Part shown: positions 32,838-45,477 of the stretch, piece by piece
Layout: each line of letters opens with the position of its first letter
Numbering within the stretch: the first letter of the stretch is position 1
Assembly: GCA_958510825.1 (NCBI GenBank)
Contig: OY294051.1
Coordinates: forward strand, 31,065,667 to 31,129,666
Source: Brachypterus glaber
Taxonomy: Eukaryota; Arthropoda; Insecta; Coleoptera; Kateretidae
Direction: 5' to 3'
DNA: 64,000 nt
The notes under the pieces: model-generated
What the model was told of the DNA's origin: nothing
The model's database searches: none
The model's input: only the letters and a program-made list of their open reading frames with translations
Position numbers and translations under genes: made by a program

Positions 32838-33117
32838 AACAGTGCCGTAGCGAAAGAGATTTGGTGGGGGGGGGGGAGGAGGTCAAAAATTGCAACTTTC
32901 TTTAGCCTAAAAACACAACTTTTTTCCTCGTCAAAAAAAGTTCATGACAAAAAAAAAGGTCCCACCGTTTCTCAAAAAAAAACAAAAAAAAGTCCCACCC
33001 TAGAAAAATATGCAACTTTTATATTTTTAATCCATGAAATATGCAACTTTTATGTTTTTAAACCAACTTTTTTTGATTTCAAGATAGGTGGGGCTCCCCC
33101 CCATACCTACGGCCCTG
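32838..33117. repeat. Small G-run inverted repeat
   Basis: GTGCCGTAGCGAAAGAG plus GGTGGGGGGGG at the left and, inverted, CCCCCCCATACCTACGGCC at the right. It belongs to the same style of element as those nested at 27728-28105 and directly abuts the fold-back at 32223-32837. Confidence 0.6.
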
Positions 33118-34265
33118 ACCGTGAATATCGTAAAGTTAACTGGTTTAGAATCTAACATAGAGAAAGTGTTTTGTTTTACGTAGGTAAATTCTTCTCCTTA
33201 CGCTTTTATGAATTTAAATAATTAAAAATTTATTTATATTTATATGAATAAAGTTAAGAGCAAATATTAATCATAGCTTGCTTGGAGATTCCAAGATGGA
33301 GAGAAATCCCATGGCTACTGTTTTAAGAAGCTGAGGACGTAGGTATTACAACTTTTATTTAGAATTGGCGTTCAATTTTTCACTTTTTTAAAACACGTAA
33401 TTATTTAAATAGGTTCTCATTGTGCATGAATCATGTACCGTCACCCGGGGTTAAATTAATCACTGGGGAATGGGTAAGGAAACGTTCAAGTATTACGTAA
33501 CGCAAATTTTGATCATTTTGGACTTTTTAGGGTATTTTTAGAATATTATTCACTTCATAACTCAGGAACGGTTTAACTTATTGACTTGAAATTTTTACTG
33601 TAGTATGAAACCAATAAACGTTATTATTTTATGGCATAAAAAATAAATGTTTAACTAGGTGCGGACTTACAGCTTTACATATAAATTATGAGGCACCCAT
33701 TATCTACGCCCCTGGTCAAAAACTTATATTTAGTAAAACGTTAAATGTTTACATTTATTGGTTCTATAAATATCTAAAATAATTTTTAAATATGTCATAT
33801 GAAAATCGTTTTTTTTAAAGGCATCGATAGATTTTTTTAATTATGAACAAAATATTGGTTTATATGAAAGTTGAGCTAAAAATTGTTTCCAGACCGGTGT
33901 GCAAGGTTAATCAATTATTATAACTTACAAGGCCGTAAGGTGGTCCAACGTACAAAATGTGTGTGCCCAAGTACAGGGGCAGGGGTACAACGCTTCCCTG
34001 CAGGGTAGCGCTGTATCTCACTCAGGCGCTTGGTGTACGGTACATTCGTTAAAGACGATGTAAAAACGTAAACGTAAAATCATAAGAATCGCAGTACAGT
34101 GATCAAGGTTTTCATGTAACTGACCAATCATAATGCTTACATTTTTTTACGTTTACGTTTTAAGTTTTTACGTCGTATTTTTAAATAGGCCTTAAGACGC
34201 GCGATTAAGTCACTAAGAACGCATAAATTACAACACTCGTAAAAGCTCATACATCGGGTAACCTT
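33118..34265. other. Non-coding DNA with small repeats
   Basis: TTCAAGTATTACGTAACGC and TTTGATCATTTTGGAC near 33484-33525 also occur at the edge of the fold-back at 57183. A short inverted repeat, TAAAAACGTAAACGTAAAA facing its complement, lies at 34060-34175. No gene. Confidence 0.5.
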
Positions 34266-35163
34266 CCCTAGTAGAAATTTAACGTTAGAATAACGTTTTT
34301 CTAATGTTCGAAAACTGTATAAAGTACGTTATAAAATATGTGCAAATGTCCTGCTTTTAAACATTAGAATCAAACTTTAGTTACAAACGTTAATCTAACG
34401 TTAGATTTTTAAGTTAAGAAATACGGTATAAGTACGTTTAATTTCTCACTTTTGGGGGGGGGGGCGTGGCCAACTAGGAAATTTCTACCTGCATCATAAA
34501 ATGGCAGCTGGAGACAAATTTATTCATATAAATAAATCTTAATATATTTTAGCAATCATAATATTTTTAAACATAATTTCGTTACATTTATTTATAAAAT
34601 AGCCATCTTTTTAGGTGGCCCTAAATATTTTTCATGTAATATGCTGTTATACTTTGATAAATACGTTTACCTCTTAGAAAAACTTTATATTTAGTTAGTT
34701 AATATTTATTTATACATTCAGAATCTTAAAATATTTTTTCAATTCTAATACAGAATTGCCAGACTTACTATAATTTTGAATTTTGGGGGATATTTTTTTA
34801 AACATAGAAATAATAAATAATTATCAAACCTATACACATAGCTGTCTGAAATGAGTATTTTCTACTATAGCTTACGTATTAATAATGGACATTTAAAAAA
34901 TATTTAAAGTTAGAATAAGGTTAGAAAAAGGTTAGAATTTAGTTGGGAAACTAACGTTAGATTTATGTATTTCATAAAGTTTTTGTCAAACGTTAGTTTT
35001 TAAGGTTAGATTTATATATTTTATAACGTTTTTCTCAAACGTTAGTTTTTAAGGTTAGATTTATATATTTTATAAAGTTTTTGTATAACGTTTGAGATTA
35101 AACATAAAAATTTTACTAAACTAATGTTATGTTAAGTTAGATTTGTGCACTTTTCTACCAGGG
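34266..35163. mobile_element. TAACGTTA-rich MITE
   Basis: The ends are CCCTAGTAGAAATTTAACG and, inverted, CCCTGGTAGAAAAGTGC, with TT on both sides (34264-34265, 35164-35165). The interior repeats AACGTTAGA/TCTAACGTT-type words many times in both orientations. No ORF. Confidence 0.82.
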
Positions 35164-35779
35164 TTGTGTAATATTATTAAGGCACTTCGCTATGAGCGAC
35201 CATTATTTTAACAAAAATCACTAATTAAAACAATAAATAATTAGTGTAACAATTTTTGACGTGCTGTTAATTAAATTGGTTTCGCTAAACAAAGGACCAC
35301 AGTGGACTGTAAGTGGTCCACAGTGTAAGTGGTCCATATTTATAAAATTTCAATGCTGCATGCAGCATGCTGCTTTATTGTTATACCAGAAAGTTGTCTG
35401 ATTAATATAACGTGTGAAAAAATAAATCACACAGAGAAAAAAATTCAAAAATATATGTCCACCTTATAACGTTAAGTTATGTAAATTTTCAAAATTATAT
35501 TGTGTAAAATTTCATATTAAATCCTGTAAAATATAATTTTATGGAATATATTGTATACATTTCCACAACTTCATAATTTATGAGTTTTTAAATAATAAAT
35601 TCCGTAAAAATTAAATTACGTTGGCAAGAAATAATTCCAATGTAAAGTGTTACTTTACACATAATATGCGAATAGAGCGCGTCAAATAAATTATTATATG
35701 TTAAAAAAATATTTTTACTTTCCCCAAGAAAAGTCTTGCGTTTGTAAAATTCAAAAAAAAAAATAATTGCTTTTTTTTT
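35164..35779. other. Unassigned AT-rich DNA
   Basis: No gene is supported. Confidence 0.5.
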
Positions 35780-36110
35780 TACGTTTCTGGACGTTTTATA
35801 TCCAAAAAATATGATTTCCGTAAAAAAAAATTCTGTCTGTCGGTCGGTCTGTCGGTCTGTGTGTCCGGAAAATTTGTGACCACGATAACTCAAGAACGTT
35901 TCGGGCTAAAGGCTTCAAATTTGGACCACAGGTTGATTATCGAAAGTTATAGGCTGGGATTGTTTTTCGTAAAAATCGGGTAAGGGGTTAAAATCCAAAT
36001 GGGGTAAAAACAATTTTTTTCAATTTATTCTTCGTTTTAAGAAAAAAGAAACTATTTAAAAAATTTATTTTTTTTTGAAAAACTAATTTTTTTTTTATTT
36101 TTTTTTTGTT
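35780..36110 (+). repeat. GTCTGT/ACGATAACTC dispersed repeat
   Basis: ACGTTTCTGGACGTTTTATA, the GTCTGTCGGTCGGTCTGTC run (35832-35865), AATTTGTGACCACGATAAC, TCAAGAACGTTTCGG and a T-rich tail: the same order as at 9381-9690. Confidence 0.7.
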
Positions 36111-36220
36111 TTCGATTTTAATAAATCTATATCAATAGTTTGTTTGGGTCTTTAAGAGACAGGCGCAGCCTATGGCTCATTTATCTAAAAAAATATTTAA
36201 TCTGAATTGAAAGTTGGGGC

Positions 36221-36435
36221 AGTGAGTCTATGCTCACTGATGCGAGTTGCATCTGTCATAATTTGGGGGGAGTGAGTCTCTGCTCACTGATGCGAGTTGC
36301 ATCTGTCATAATTTGGCGCTGTGGAGTGGGTGGGAGGGGGATGGGGAGGGATGTGATAGGGAGAGGAGGGATGTGCGGGAGGAGTGAGACTATCTCACTG
36401 ATGCTGGGAATGCATCTGTCCTGTATTAGTGGGTA
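36221..36435 (-). repeat. Non-LTR 3' UTR with ~54-bp tandem duplication
   Basis: GTGAGTCTATGCTCACTGAT with GCGAGTTGCATCTGTCATAA (about 36226-36275) is repeated with a single early change at about 36279-36330. A diverged third unit lies at 36377-36420. It directly follows the stop of the retrotransposon fragment on the minus strand, so it is probably its 3' UTR. Confidence 0.6.
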
Positions 36436-36805
36436 CCATTACTGGTTGAGGACGTTTTTGATCTTTTTGTGAGTGTTGTGTATTTCATGATCGTAATCTA
36501 GAAAGTTTGAAATGAGGGGGTTTGGGTGATCTAAATTGTCTTGTATAAAAGACGTGCTGTAGCGGATGATTTCCGATTTTAGGAGGGGCATTTCGAGATC
36601 TCTGTGTATCTGGTTGTTCCTCATGAACCAGGTGGCATCGAGGCATATTCTGAGTGCCTTGTTTTGGAAGGCCTGAAGTTTTGCTGAGAGCGCTTTGTTA
36701 AGGGTGATTTTATTCCAGGCTGGGGCTCCGTAAAGAAGCACCGGCTTTAGGGTTTGGTTGTAGAGAAGAAGTTTGTTTTTAATGGATAGGGGACTCTTTC
36801 TGCCT
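36436..36805 (-). pseudogene. Jockey-type non-LTR retrotransposon C-terminal fragment
   Basis: The minus strand reads GRKSPLSIKNKLLLYNQTLK, then PVLLYGAPAWN, KLQAFQNKALRICLDATWFM, RNNQIHRDLEMPLLK and HPNPLISNFLDYDHEIH. This is the standard region between reverse transcriptase and the end of jockey-clade ORF2. It is open for about 120 codons and cut at the 5' side near 36806. Confidence 0.87.
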
Positions 36806-37010
36806 ATTAATTAATAAATCTAAATCTATAGGGGATAGTATTATTTTGTTGGCAGCAGTATTTTGTGTATTATTTATACACAGAGAAAAAGCACACAAGT
36901 TAGGTAAGTAAAATGACAACTAAATGTGAAATTTTTACTTATTATGTGATTTTTTCCTGTGTACTTGGAAATATACAAACATTAAACATTGAAAGCCTTG
37001 TACACTCAAA
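36806..37010. other. Short spacer
   Basis: Nothing is recognised. Confidence 0.5.
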
Positions 37011-37016
37011 CAAATG

Positions 37017-37674
37017 AGGAGTTCGCGTTCAAAACCAGATATATACACTTTTATAAAAATTTCAGGAAATGAATAAAACGTTTTTAATCTTTGCCTTAAA
37101 AAAAGGAATATTTTGTAAAAGCAATTTTATATAACTGGTTTAATTAAACAGAATAATGTTTATTTTGTGTAAAAAAGGTTAACAATTCGGTGTAAGTTGC
37201 ATAAAAACATTGGATATATCTGGTTTTAAACACAAATGAGCAATTTTTTTCCAAAAATAATATTAATAATTTGAAAAATGATTAATATGGTTTATAAACT
37301 AAAAATAAACAAAAATAACTTTTTATTTCTAAAAATAAAAAAAAACTATTTTTCCTTAAAATGAACAAAAAAAAACTTTTTAAACATGTATAGAGGTTTT
37401 TTCGTGTAAGCAATCTTATAGTTCCTTTTCGGCTTCTTGAGTTTTATTTTGGGTTTCATTTTCCTGCATGGTACCTTCGATCGTTGCTTTTATTCAGAAA
37501 ATTTGGATATAACTGGTTTTGCTCCAAAAGCCCAAATTTACCTAACGATTTTAATATGTAGTTTAATCTAAAATAGGTACAGAAATCGATAGATCTCATG
37601 AAGAAGATTCGAAAACCATCAAAAAATGATTTTGTGTAAAAAGTGGATATAATTGATTTTGAACCCGAACTCCT
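37017..37674. mobile_element. Element with AGGAGTTCG ends and 6-bp flanking repeat
   Basis: The ends AGGAGTTCGCGTTCAAAACC and, inverted, AGGAGTTCGGGTTCAAAATC lie between two copies of CAAATG (37011-37016, 37675-37680). The interior repeats GGATAT-A-CTGGTTTT words in both orientations (about 37040, 37207, 37503, 37643). No transposase. Confidence 0.68.
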
Positions 37675-37680
37675 CAAATG

Positions 37681-38778
37681 TACTTATTATGTTTATTACA
37701 ACTATTAAGGTTTTTGCTATTTTTATTTTAACCAAATCCATTATGGATAATCCATACCTACACTGTTGTATTTTGGAAGTGCCCATTTGCACATGTACTC
37801 CAAATCCCAATTTCTTAAAAAATATATATTTTTTTTATTTAAATAAAGAATGAAAATATTAATCCCTACTTAAATAAATAAAATAAACACACTGAAGGTA
37901 AAATAATAATACTAAATATAAAATAAAAACCACAACTCACATTATTTTAAATAATATAATATTACAAATAACTAGTTGTAAACTAGTAGTTAACTATGTA
38001 TGTAGTTAAATTAAAATAATTTTTCAAATTTATTATAATTTAATAATTTAAGGTATATTTAAGGTTTACGATGTTTCGGGATGTACTTAGTTCTCCAAAT
38101 TTTCTAGTGAAAAATTTCGCCCTGAATGCAAAGCTGCTAAGTAGTACCGTTTTCGAGATATTGTCCCTGAAAGTAGAAGAAATACAAAACGAAAAAAAAA
38201 ATATATATTTTTGCAAAACATGTAGATGCTTTTGGTATTCAGAAATAATAACACTTTTAAGTGTTTAAAAACATTGCCAACATAAACAAAAAAAAATATA
38301 TCTCAGAAAACTTTATTCTTGGTAAAAATTGGCGTATTATTTTTCACCTAAAATAGAAGCTTAAAAAAATAACGCATAGTGGAAAATCTAAAAATATGGA
38401 TCTTGATCACGTGTAAAGTACCTTTATCGAACTAAAATGCCATATTTAAATTTTGTTTAAAAAATATTTATTTTGTAAAATTTGGTCCAAATTATCCTAT
38501 TATTTTAAAAAAACATAAACTGGATTCTGAAAGCATCAAATTTATTGCATTTCTTTACTGCAACTTTTAGGGTATTTTTGTAGGTATCTATTTTTTAAAC
38601 ATTTCAAAGGCCGATATCTCAGAAATATTACTATACAAAAAAATGCAGAAGTCGGAGTGTGTCCCCATGAAAAGTTGCAATTCGTACTGGTACTAGTATT
38701 ATTATTAAGCAGAACAATTACGTATATAAATATTCTAAACGACTAAAAATATTTATACTTATCATTTTTATTTTACAG
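37681..38778. other. AT-rich DNA upstream of the Irk exon
   Basis: No gene. The last bases form a polypyrimidine-like acceptor (TTTTATTTTACAG) for the exon at 38779, so at least the right part is probably intron of an Irk transcript whose 5' UTR exon I cannot place. Confidence 0.45.
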
Positions 38779-38797
38779 AAAGAAGTACCTATCCAAA

Positions 38798-38842
38798 ATG
38801 ACGACAAAATCAACTAAACAGAAAAATTCATCAATTTTCTGA
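38798..38842 (+). promoter_or_regulatory. Upstream ORF in the Irk exon 1a leader
   Basis: A 14-codon ORF (ATG 38798, TGA 38840-38842) lies after the exon acceptor and before the main start at 38876. The TGA is also in frame with the main ORF and blocks N-terminal extension. It could lower translation of the long isoform; that is inference. Confidence 0.45.
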
Positions 38843-38875
38843 CAGTATCTCAAAATTTTCTCACTATCTCTAAAA

Positions 38876-39144
38876 ATGACCAAAATGCAATCATCGTCAC
38901 CAAATCTAAGCATCCCATCTAGTAAACTGTTTTATCGGCCTGGTGTAATCGATGAGCATGATGAAGACTCCTCAACTATTTACGACGAACCAAGATTTCA
39001 AATTGGTGGTGATTCACCACTTCTATCTAGACATGAACCAAGATTTTTGTCACCACCTACCGTTTCCAGTCTTGCCAGAATTTCGACAGCCAATAGTTCC
39101 TTGACTTATGTCCCTGGAGCAGTCCTGCGCCATGATAGCTCAAG
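38876..39144 (+). CDS. Irk: Irk alternative first coding exon 1a (long N-terminus)
   Basis: ATG 38876 (second ATG at 38885) opens 89 codons plus AG, ending at CAAG|GTAGGT. The peptide is Ser/Pro-rich and disordered in character (MTKMQSSSPNLSIPSSKLFY, DEHDEDSSTIYDEPRFQIGG, FLSPPTVSSLARIS). It would be the cytoplasmic N-terminal extension of the channel. The phase (two bases over) fits the A that opens exon 2, giving Arg. The exon has its own acceptor (TTTTACAG, 38771-38778), so at least one untranslated exon lies upstream. N-termini of Kir channels vary widely, so homology cannot confirm it; the evidence is phase, splice sites and clean ORF. Confidence 0.75.
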
Positions 39145-39458
39145 GTAGGTTGCGAGCAGGGCCGGATTCAGGCGGGAGGGAGAGGCCTCCTTGAATTTGG
39201 GTCCTTCGGTAAGATTTCTGTGATTTCTGAAAATTCTTCAAAATCTTCAATAATTTTTTTACATAGAAAAAATATTCTTTTTTTGGTCGAGGAAAGTAAA
39301 AGAAACTGAATTCTGTAGCAATTTATGCTTTAGGTTGAACTATATAAAAGTGACGTCACTTTTTATCACTCCCTCCTGTGTCACTTTTTTCACTCAACCC
39401 TGACCCCCTCCCCACTAAAGCTGTCAAATAATTGTTGAACAGCCCCTAAGCTTTAATT
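39145..39458. other. Start of the long Irk 5' intron
   Basis: Intronic. GGGCCGGATTCAGGCGGGAG (39164-39183) resembles the end of a G-run hairpin element (compare GGGGCGGATTTAT at 27728) without a visible partner. Confidence 0.5.
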
Positions 39459-40288
39459 CCTGCATAGCACAAAACAGTTCTAAGAATATTCTTAAAATAA
39501 ATATTGAGAATGTTGTATGATTCTAAGAATATGCGATATTTTACGTAGAACGTTCTTAGAAGGTTTTAAGACATTCAATGGATACCGTATTAATCATGCG
39601 AAAGCTTCTATGATCATAAAAAAAATCTTGCAGGATATGCCCAGCATCTTATTATAACTTGTTAACCTATCTAACCTAATTTATGATCTGTCAAATCTAA
39701 AGTAGTCAATATCCAGAATAGTGACATGTGTAATAATGACATTGTGTGGTACAAAACAATGTCTTAAACTATATAATAGACAACATTTAAAATTCAGGAA
39801 TATTAACATTTTTATGCATTAGTTTGTTTGTATACAGGTACATACCTTTCTATGCTTACAATACATTCTTACATAGCTTACAAACACTAGACTTAATAAA
39901 ATCACCAATCACTAGACTTAGGTCTATAATTATAATAAAATAATACACGATTGGAATCACCAAAAATAAATCTATAATTTTTTATCGGCTACAGTAGAAT
40001 TACAACTACAACATGTCAAAAATGTACTGCAGAATAGCTATCAGAACATTCTTAGAATATGCATAGCATAATTTCTAAGAACATTCTTAACAGAAATTTC
40101 TTAGAATATGCATAAGAAGAATAAAATGTGAAAATTATAAGAATATGTCATGCGTATGCATAGATTATGCATTTTAAGCTCAAGTTTTAAGCATAATCAT
40201 AGCATATCTAATCTATCATAAGTTTATTCTAAGAATATTCCCAATAGAATAATTAGAGAACATTCTTAGATTATCTGTACCATTTGGG
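39459..40288. mobile_element. TTCTAAGAATATTC-rich MITE, copy 2 (full length)
   Basis: It starts CCTGCATAGCACAAAACAG and ends GTACCATTTGGG, flanked by TT (39457-39458, 40289-40290). It is an inverted version of 10854-11686, dense in TTCTAAGAAT words. It lies in the first Irk intron. Confidence 0.85.
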
Positions 40289-43200
40289 TTAAAGAGGCAA
40301 ATAAATACTGTTTTTTAAAAATGCCAACTCAACCGGCTGGTTTTAATCTGGATTGATCTGGCCAGATCAATTTAAATTAAAACTATTTTTAATAAATTAT
40401 AAAAATCAATTTTTATAACTGATCTAAACTAAATGCAGGTAGATAAGTATACACCTATATATACAGGGTTATTCTTTTAAATGATACACCCCTAGTAACT
40501 TTTGAACAGGATGAGATATAAACATCAAATTTGGGATGTATATATCACACAACAAAAACTATCATTTGTACTGTTTGGACTTTTTTTATTTGATAAGGCA
40601 TAGCCAGAGGGGCAATGGGGGACAATATTTTAAAAGGTTATTTTTTTAATTTATTTATTTTTAACTTTCATCCCTTTAAAGTTGTTGAAATTTTTAATAT
40701 TCAATATTTAATTTATACTTATGCATAAAATATTGAAAATTTAAACAATTTTGAGGAAAAAAAAAGCTTTTTTAAAAAATGAATAGTTGTACAGTTAAAT
40801 GAAGAATCTTAGTCTCTTTAAAATAATATTTAACATGACCTACGTTGTTGTTTAAAATGTGGTCCCTCCAGCGTCTTTTCATATATAACTTCTATTTAAG
40901 AACTTTAAAATCGTGTGTCCCGTCCCGTTACCACTTTGAGTTTAAAATTCCCTCAACTCCCTTTGTCACATGTCACAAAATTAAAAAAATGATATACCTA
41001 CATATTATGTACACTCATACATTTCGACTTGTAAAATGCATCTGAAATTATCTTAATTTTAAAAATTTGCTTTTTAAAACTTTAAGAGTGAAAAAATACG
41101 TTTTAATTACGAATAATTATAATTTAAGGAAATTATTTTAAAATATTAATTTTTCACTTTAAAGTAAAAGGGTTATCCTTTTTTTCTTATTAATATATTT
41201 TTTTAATAAAATAATAATTTTTTACTTTATTTTAATATGTTTTTTTTTTTTATATTATTAAGATATATCTATCTATCTCTAAATTTACTTATGTATCCGT
41301 GACTCATAATTTAAAAGAACTCATTTTTAAAATTACAATAAATCTATTTATTTTCACAACGACTTATAAAATTAAAAAATATCTTTTTTATATTCAAAAA
41401 TTTAAATTTAAAATCATACGACACTTATTGATTTTACAACGAGTGTAGTTCTTATTTACATGTTTCAAATTTAAAGTCTACATCTCCAAACGTTCCGAAG
41501 ATTCGCACTGTATATATTAATCTTTCATTGTCCTTGTGGATTAAAAAATGATTTTGATAAGATTTATATATTAAATTATTGAGAAAAAATAAACAATCAG
41601 TAGTGGTGATAACAAATAATGATGATCATGAAGATTAGGTACAGTAATAAAGTAAACGGTGTCAAATTGCAAATAAAAATAATAAAACATTTTAATAATT
41701 AATTAGCTAGGTACAGTGGCCGCCAGAAAAATTGCTTACTGTCAAAAATAATAATTTTTTATTAATTTTTTATGTTTTAATAATGACTTTTTAAATTAGG
41801 TTATATTTATTTGAAATCAAAACAGTTTATTATTTTTTTTAATAATTAAATTTTAAGTCATTTAAAACAAACAAGTTATTATTATTTAATATTCTTAATT
41901 TATTATTGTCTTTTAAATGTGGAGGCATTTTAAATAATATAACTTGCAAAAATAAATGAGTGACAAAAGTTTTTGATATTTAAGTGATGTTCCTACTTAC
42001 TCAATTTAATATGTATAAAATATGTACCTACAAGCAAATTTTTTGGCGTCCACTGTAGGTTGGAGGTTGTTAAAATTTTAAAAACAATAATATAATAGTT
42101 ATAACATTTTTAACAATTTATTTTTCCACAAATATTTATTAAAGGGACGAATTGACTTACAAAATATAAAAAATATATATCCGAGATAAGGGGACGTCTA
42201 TAAAGTATATCACGCCTATGGTGGAGGTCCAGGAATTTGTGACAATTTTTGACAGGACGAGGGGAATGAGGTCTAGAGCAACATGATGTCACAAAAAAAT
42301 GAAAGTGCTAATATTAGTTGAAGAAAGTTTTATCTTAAAAATATGTAAAGAACAATTTTTTACTTGTGTATAAACATTTCATTTGACTTAACATAGGGTG
42401 AAGGGGGTCGGTGTGATACTTTATGATAAGGCTGTTTCAAAGGCCCCCTTTTGACCATTTTGCAGGACCCCCAAAGACCTTTTCAGGCCGGGTCCTAGAA
42501 TGGGCAGTCCTGATTTGATTTGATTTTAATTAAAAGTGCCTTATTTGATTTTGTAGCAAAGGGCATGCGGAAAAAAATGAGTTAGGGCTTTATTTTTCTA
42601 GCAAGGCGCTCTCCTAAAAAATCCGGACGCTCCCGTTTTAATTTTTAAGCAAATAAAAAGAAATTTAATATTTTTTAGTGTTTCTTTGTTTTTTTTTTGA
42701 GATAAAAGAAGTTAAAAAAGTATTTTCTTCGTGTACCACCTTTGACATTTCGCGGGCCCCCTTTGACTATTTTGTCCCCCCTTTTATTGATGTGCCCTCC
42801 GAGAACCTTACCGATCCGGGCCCACCACTGAAATAGATGTTTGTCGGATGAAAATGTTATTTTTATGTGTGTACTTCTGTAATAATTGCAAAATTGCAAA
42901 ATATTTAACATATTTTATAATAATTTATATCAGGTACATTTTAAGACGCATTATTAATATAAACAAAATATGACACCTCGTGTTTTCATAAAAAAATTAA
43001 AAGCTAGTCATATTTTGCATAATGTTATATTGTCTACTTTGAGAAGAAGAGGGACCATATTTTCGGCATTAAGTTCTGAATAATGGGCAAGAAAATAAAA
43101 AGCTATTATTGAAAGCTTTGCACTAGTGCAGGAAAAAAAATTATTAGTGGCATATCGGACATTAGAGAAAATTAGAAAAAAATCAAGTCTGAGTCTGTAT

Positions 43201-43355
43201 AACTTTTTTGTTTTGGAAACTAGTTAAAGTTTCTTTAATTTTAATTATAATTAATAAAATATTTTTTTTTGTAAATTCATCAGAAGTTTTACTTAAAAGA
43301 ACATTTTTTTAAATATCTAAATTTTGTAACCCGCTAATGGCAGGCTGATATATAG
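40289..43355. other. Irk intron, AT-rich
   Basis: No gene. Weak element-like ends occur near 40468 (TACAGGGTTATTC) and 41500 (GATTCGCACTGTATATA). GC-richer islands near 42420-42500 and 42740-42840 (GGGCCC-type words) resemble termini of G-run hairpin elements but cannot be paired with confidence. Confidence 0.45.
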
Positions 43356-43931
43356 GGCGGTCCAAAAGTCATCTCCTCTTAACTTTTGAATGAGTTGAGA
43401 CATCGACTTCAAACTATCTCTTTGCGTATATTTGATATTTTTAGTTTTGAAGATGTGGCAGGGGGCATCGGGGTATTTTTTTTTTTAAATAGAAAGGGGG
43501 TCATGTGATATATCATTTTAAAGAATATAAAAGTCTTTATTTGGCTATATATATTTTCATTTTTCAAGACATTGTTTTGGGGGTTTAAAATAGGATTGAA
43601 AATGGTAATTTTTGTCAAAATTATATAAATAAAAATTTACAAAAAAAATCTTAAAAAGTTTTTTAGGGTAAAAAAGTAAAAATTTAAACCTTAAAATATT
43701 TAAAAATATATAGTCGAATGAAAAAAAAAAAGCTTTAAAATGATATCACACGACCCCTTTTAGACTGAATAAAATCCTCCTTATGTCTATGGCCCACATT
43801 TTAAAGGTTACAAATAAATATTAAATATATCCAGAAAGATATTTTAAGATCTCTGATTTACATCTTCCACATTTAAAGTCAACATCTCCACTCGTTCAAA
43901 AGTTAAGAGGGGGACTCTTTGGACCCTCTGT
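43356..43931. mobile_element. Fold-back element, 0.58 kb
   Basis: GGTCCAAAAGTCATCTCCTC and TTAACTTTTGAATGAGTTGA at the left mirror CTCGTTCAAAAGTTAAGAGG and GGACTCTTTGGACC at the right. Inside, GGGGGTCATGTGATATATCA mirrors TGATATCACACGACCCC. Related halves flank the MITE at 24659-25262. Confidence 0.78.
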
Positions 43932-44018
43932 ATGTATTTTTTGTCTTTGCAGGATTTGTTACAAAATTAATAGGATTTGTGAATTGAAATAATCCCAAAT
44001 TTTTTGATATGATCGTTT

Positions 44019-44230
44019 TTTACGGGTGAAAACACCCGTAAAATATTTTTTTTTGCATTTTTGGCTTAAGATTGTCATGAAACGTCGAAAAAATGTGAAA
44101 AAATGGGTGTTGAAAAAATGTCTGTCTGTATGTAAACCTTATAATTTTTGACCGGAATGTCTGATTTGAAAAATTCTTTTACCAAATGATTTAGGACCTT
44201 TTCCGTTTGCGGCATATCAAATATGGTTAA
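44019..44230 (+). repeat. GTCTGT-family repeat with 5' hairpin
   Basis: It starts with a perfect 11-bp hairpin (TTTTACGGGTG, 4-base loop, complement; about 44019-44045). Then come GAAACGTCGAAAAAATGTG, TGTCTGTCTGTATG and a T-rich part. The variant lacks the full ACGATAACTC block. Confidence 0.55.
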
Positions 44231-45477
44231 CATTAGCGTAGGGAAAGGGGGGCAAAATGGACAAAAAAAAAATTTTTAGGGATATCTCACTTATTTTTAT
44301 AGTACTAAAAAAAACTCTCCTACTTAGGTGATTTTTTTTTGCATAAATGAAAATAGTATTTAATTCCCTACAAAAACATATGTGATCATTTTTATGTAGG
44401 ACTATTAGTTTCCGAGATATAAGCATTTTAATAAATTTTGATAAATTTTTACATTTTTAATTTGACAAATTTGACACTAGTAAAATTTCAATCATAGGTA
44501 AAATTAATTTCAATTAATTTTTCTTTTAATAAATTTCTAATAATGGTGAGGCCAGAAAAAAACAATCCGATAAAGGCTTTATCATAAAGCTATAAAGAAA
44601 AAACAAAAGTACATAGTCCAAAAATACAGGAAAAATGTCAATTTGATATCTTATTTTATAAACTTACTCATTTTTCCACCCGTCCAGAAAAGGTACCCGT
44701 TTCACATATTTTTTTACTTAGATACGTACTTCTTGCTTAGGAAATTTTAACTATTTAAAAGTACCTACAGAGAAAAAGCGGGCCCCTTTCTACAGGAGGT
44801 ATACATATTAAGTTCCATATGTAAATAAAATAATGACAGTTGAATTAAATTTAATTTATACTAGATTGATCCCGCCCCCCACTTTTCATGTCAAGATAAA
44901 AATTAATTTTAAGTGGGAGTCTAGTCGAAATAAGAGTGCCCTAAGCCCTATAGTGTATATATTTTTAATATTCAAACGTTTAAAGTGAAAGTTTTTAAAT
45001 AATTTTTAAGTATATTTTTATTTCTTGGACCCTAAGCACGAATATTTAACATCACGTTTCGTTTATCATTACCACGGATATCTTCAGGCGCATGAACAGT
45101 TGGTGCAAAAAACTAATTATTTAAAATTATAGTTCACAACTATGCGAACTCATTTTTGTCCATAAAAAAATACGCGAAATTTACTCTGTAACGGTGTATC
45201 ACACTTTAAATTTGATTGAATGTGAGCCTACAATGTAGAATTTTAAAATAATTGTAAAATTTTTCCCAATTTCAAATTTCTCATTTTTTTTACAATGAGC
45301 CTCAAAAAAATGTTTCCATTTTTTTAAACTCAGGTTACTAGGTGAAAACTAGCTCAAAATGTAGTAGATTACTATTTTGGTAAAAAAATATAAAATTAAC
45401 TTTAAAATCCTGTACGGGAAAAATTTGAGAACGATAACTCGAGAATACTTTTCAAATTTTTCCATACCTTCTAACTA
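44231..45477. other. Irk intron, unassigned
   Basis: At 45040-45110 the minus strand reads GCCTGAAGATATCCG and AAACGAAACGTGATG, a decayed relative of the CTGAAGA...CGAAACGTC repeat at 23761. The rest is AT-rich. Confidence 0.5.

Noticed and set aside
36230..36472. 80-codon Gly/Arg/Cys ORF
   Set aside because: Antisense to the retrotransposon 3' region with its tandem duplication.
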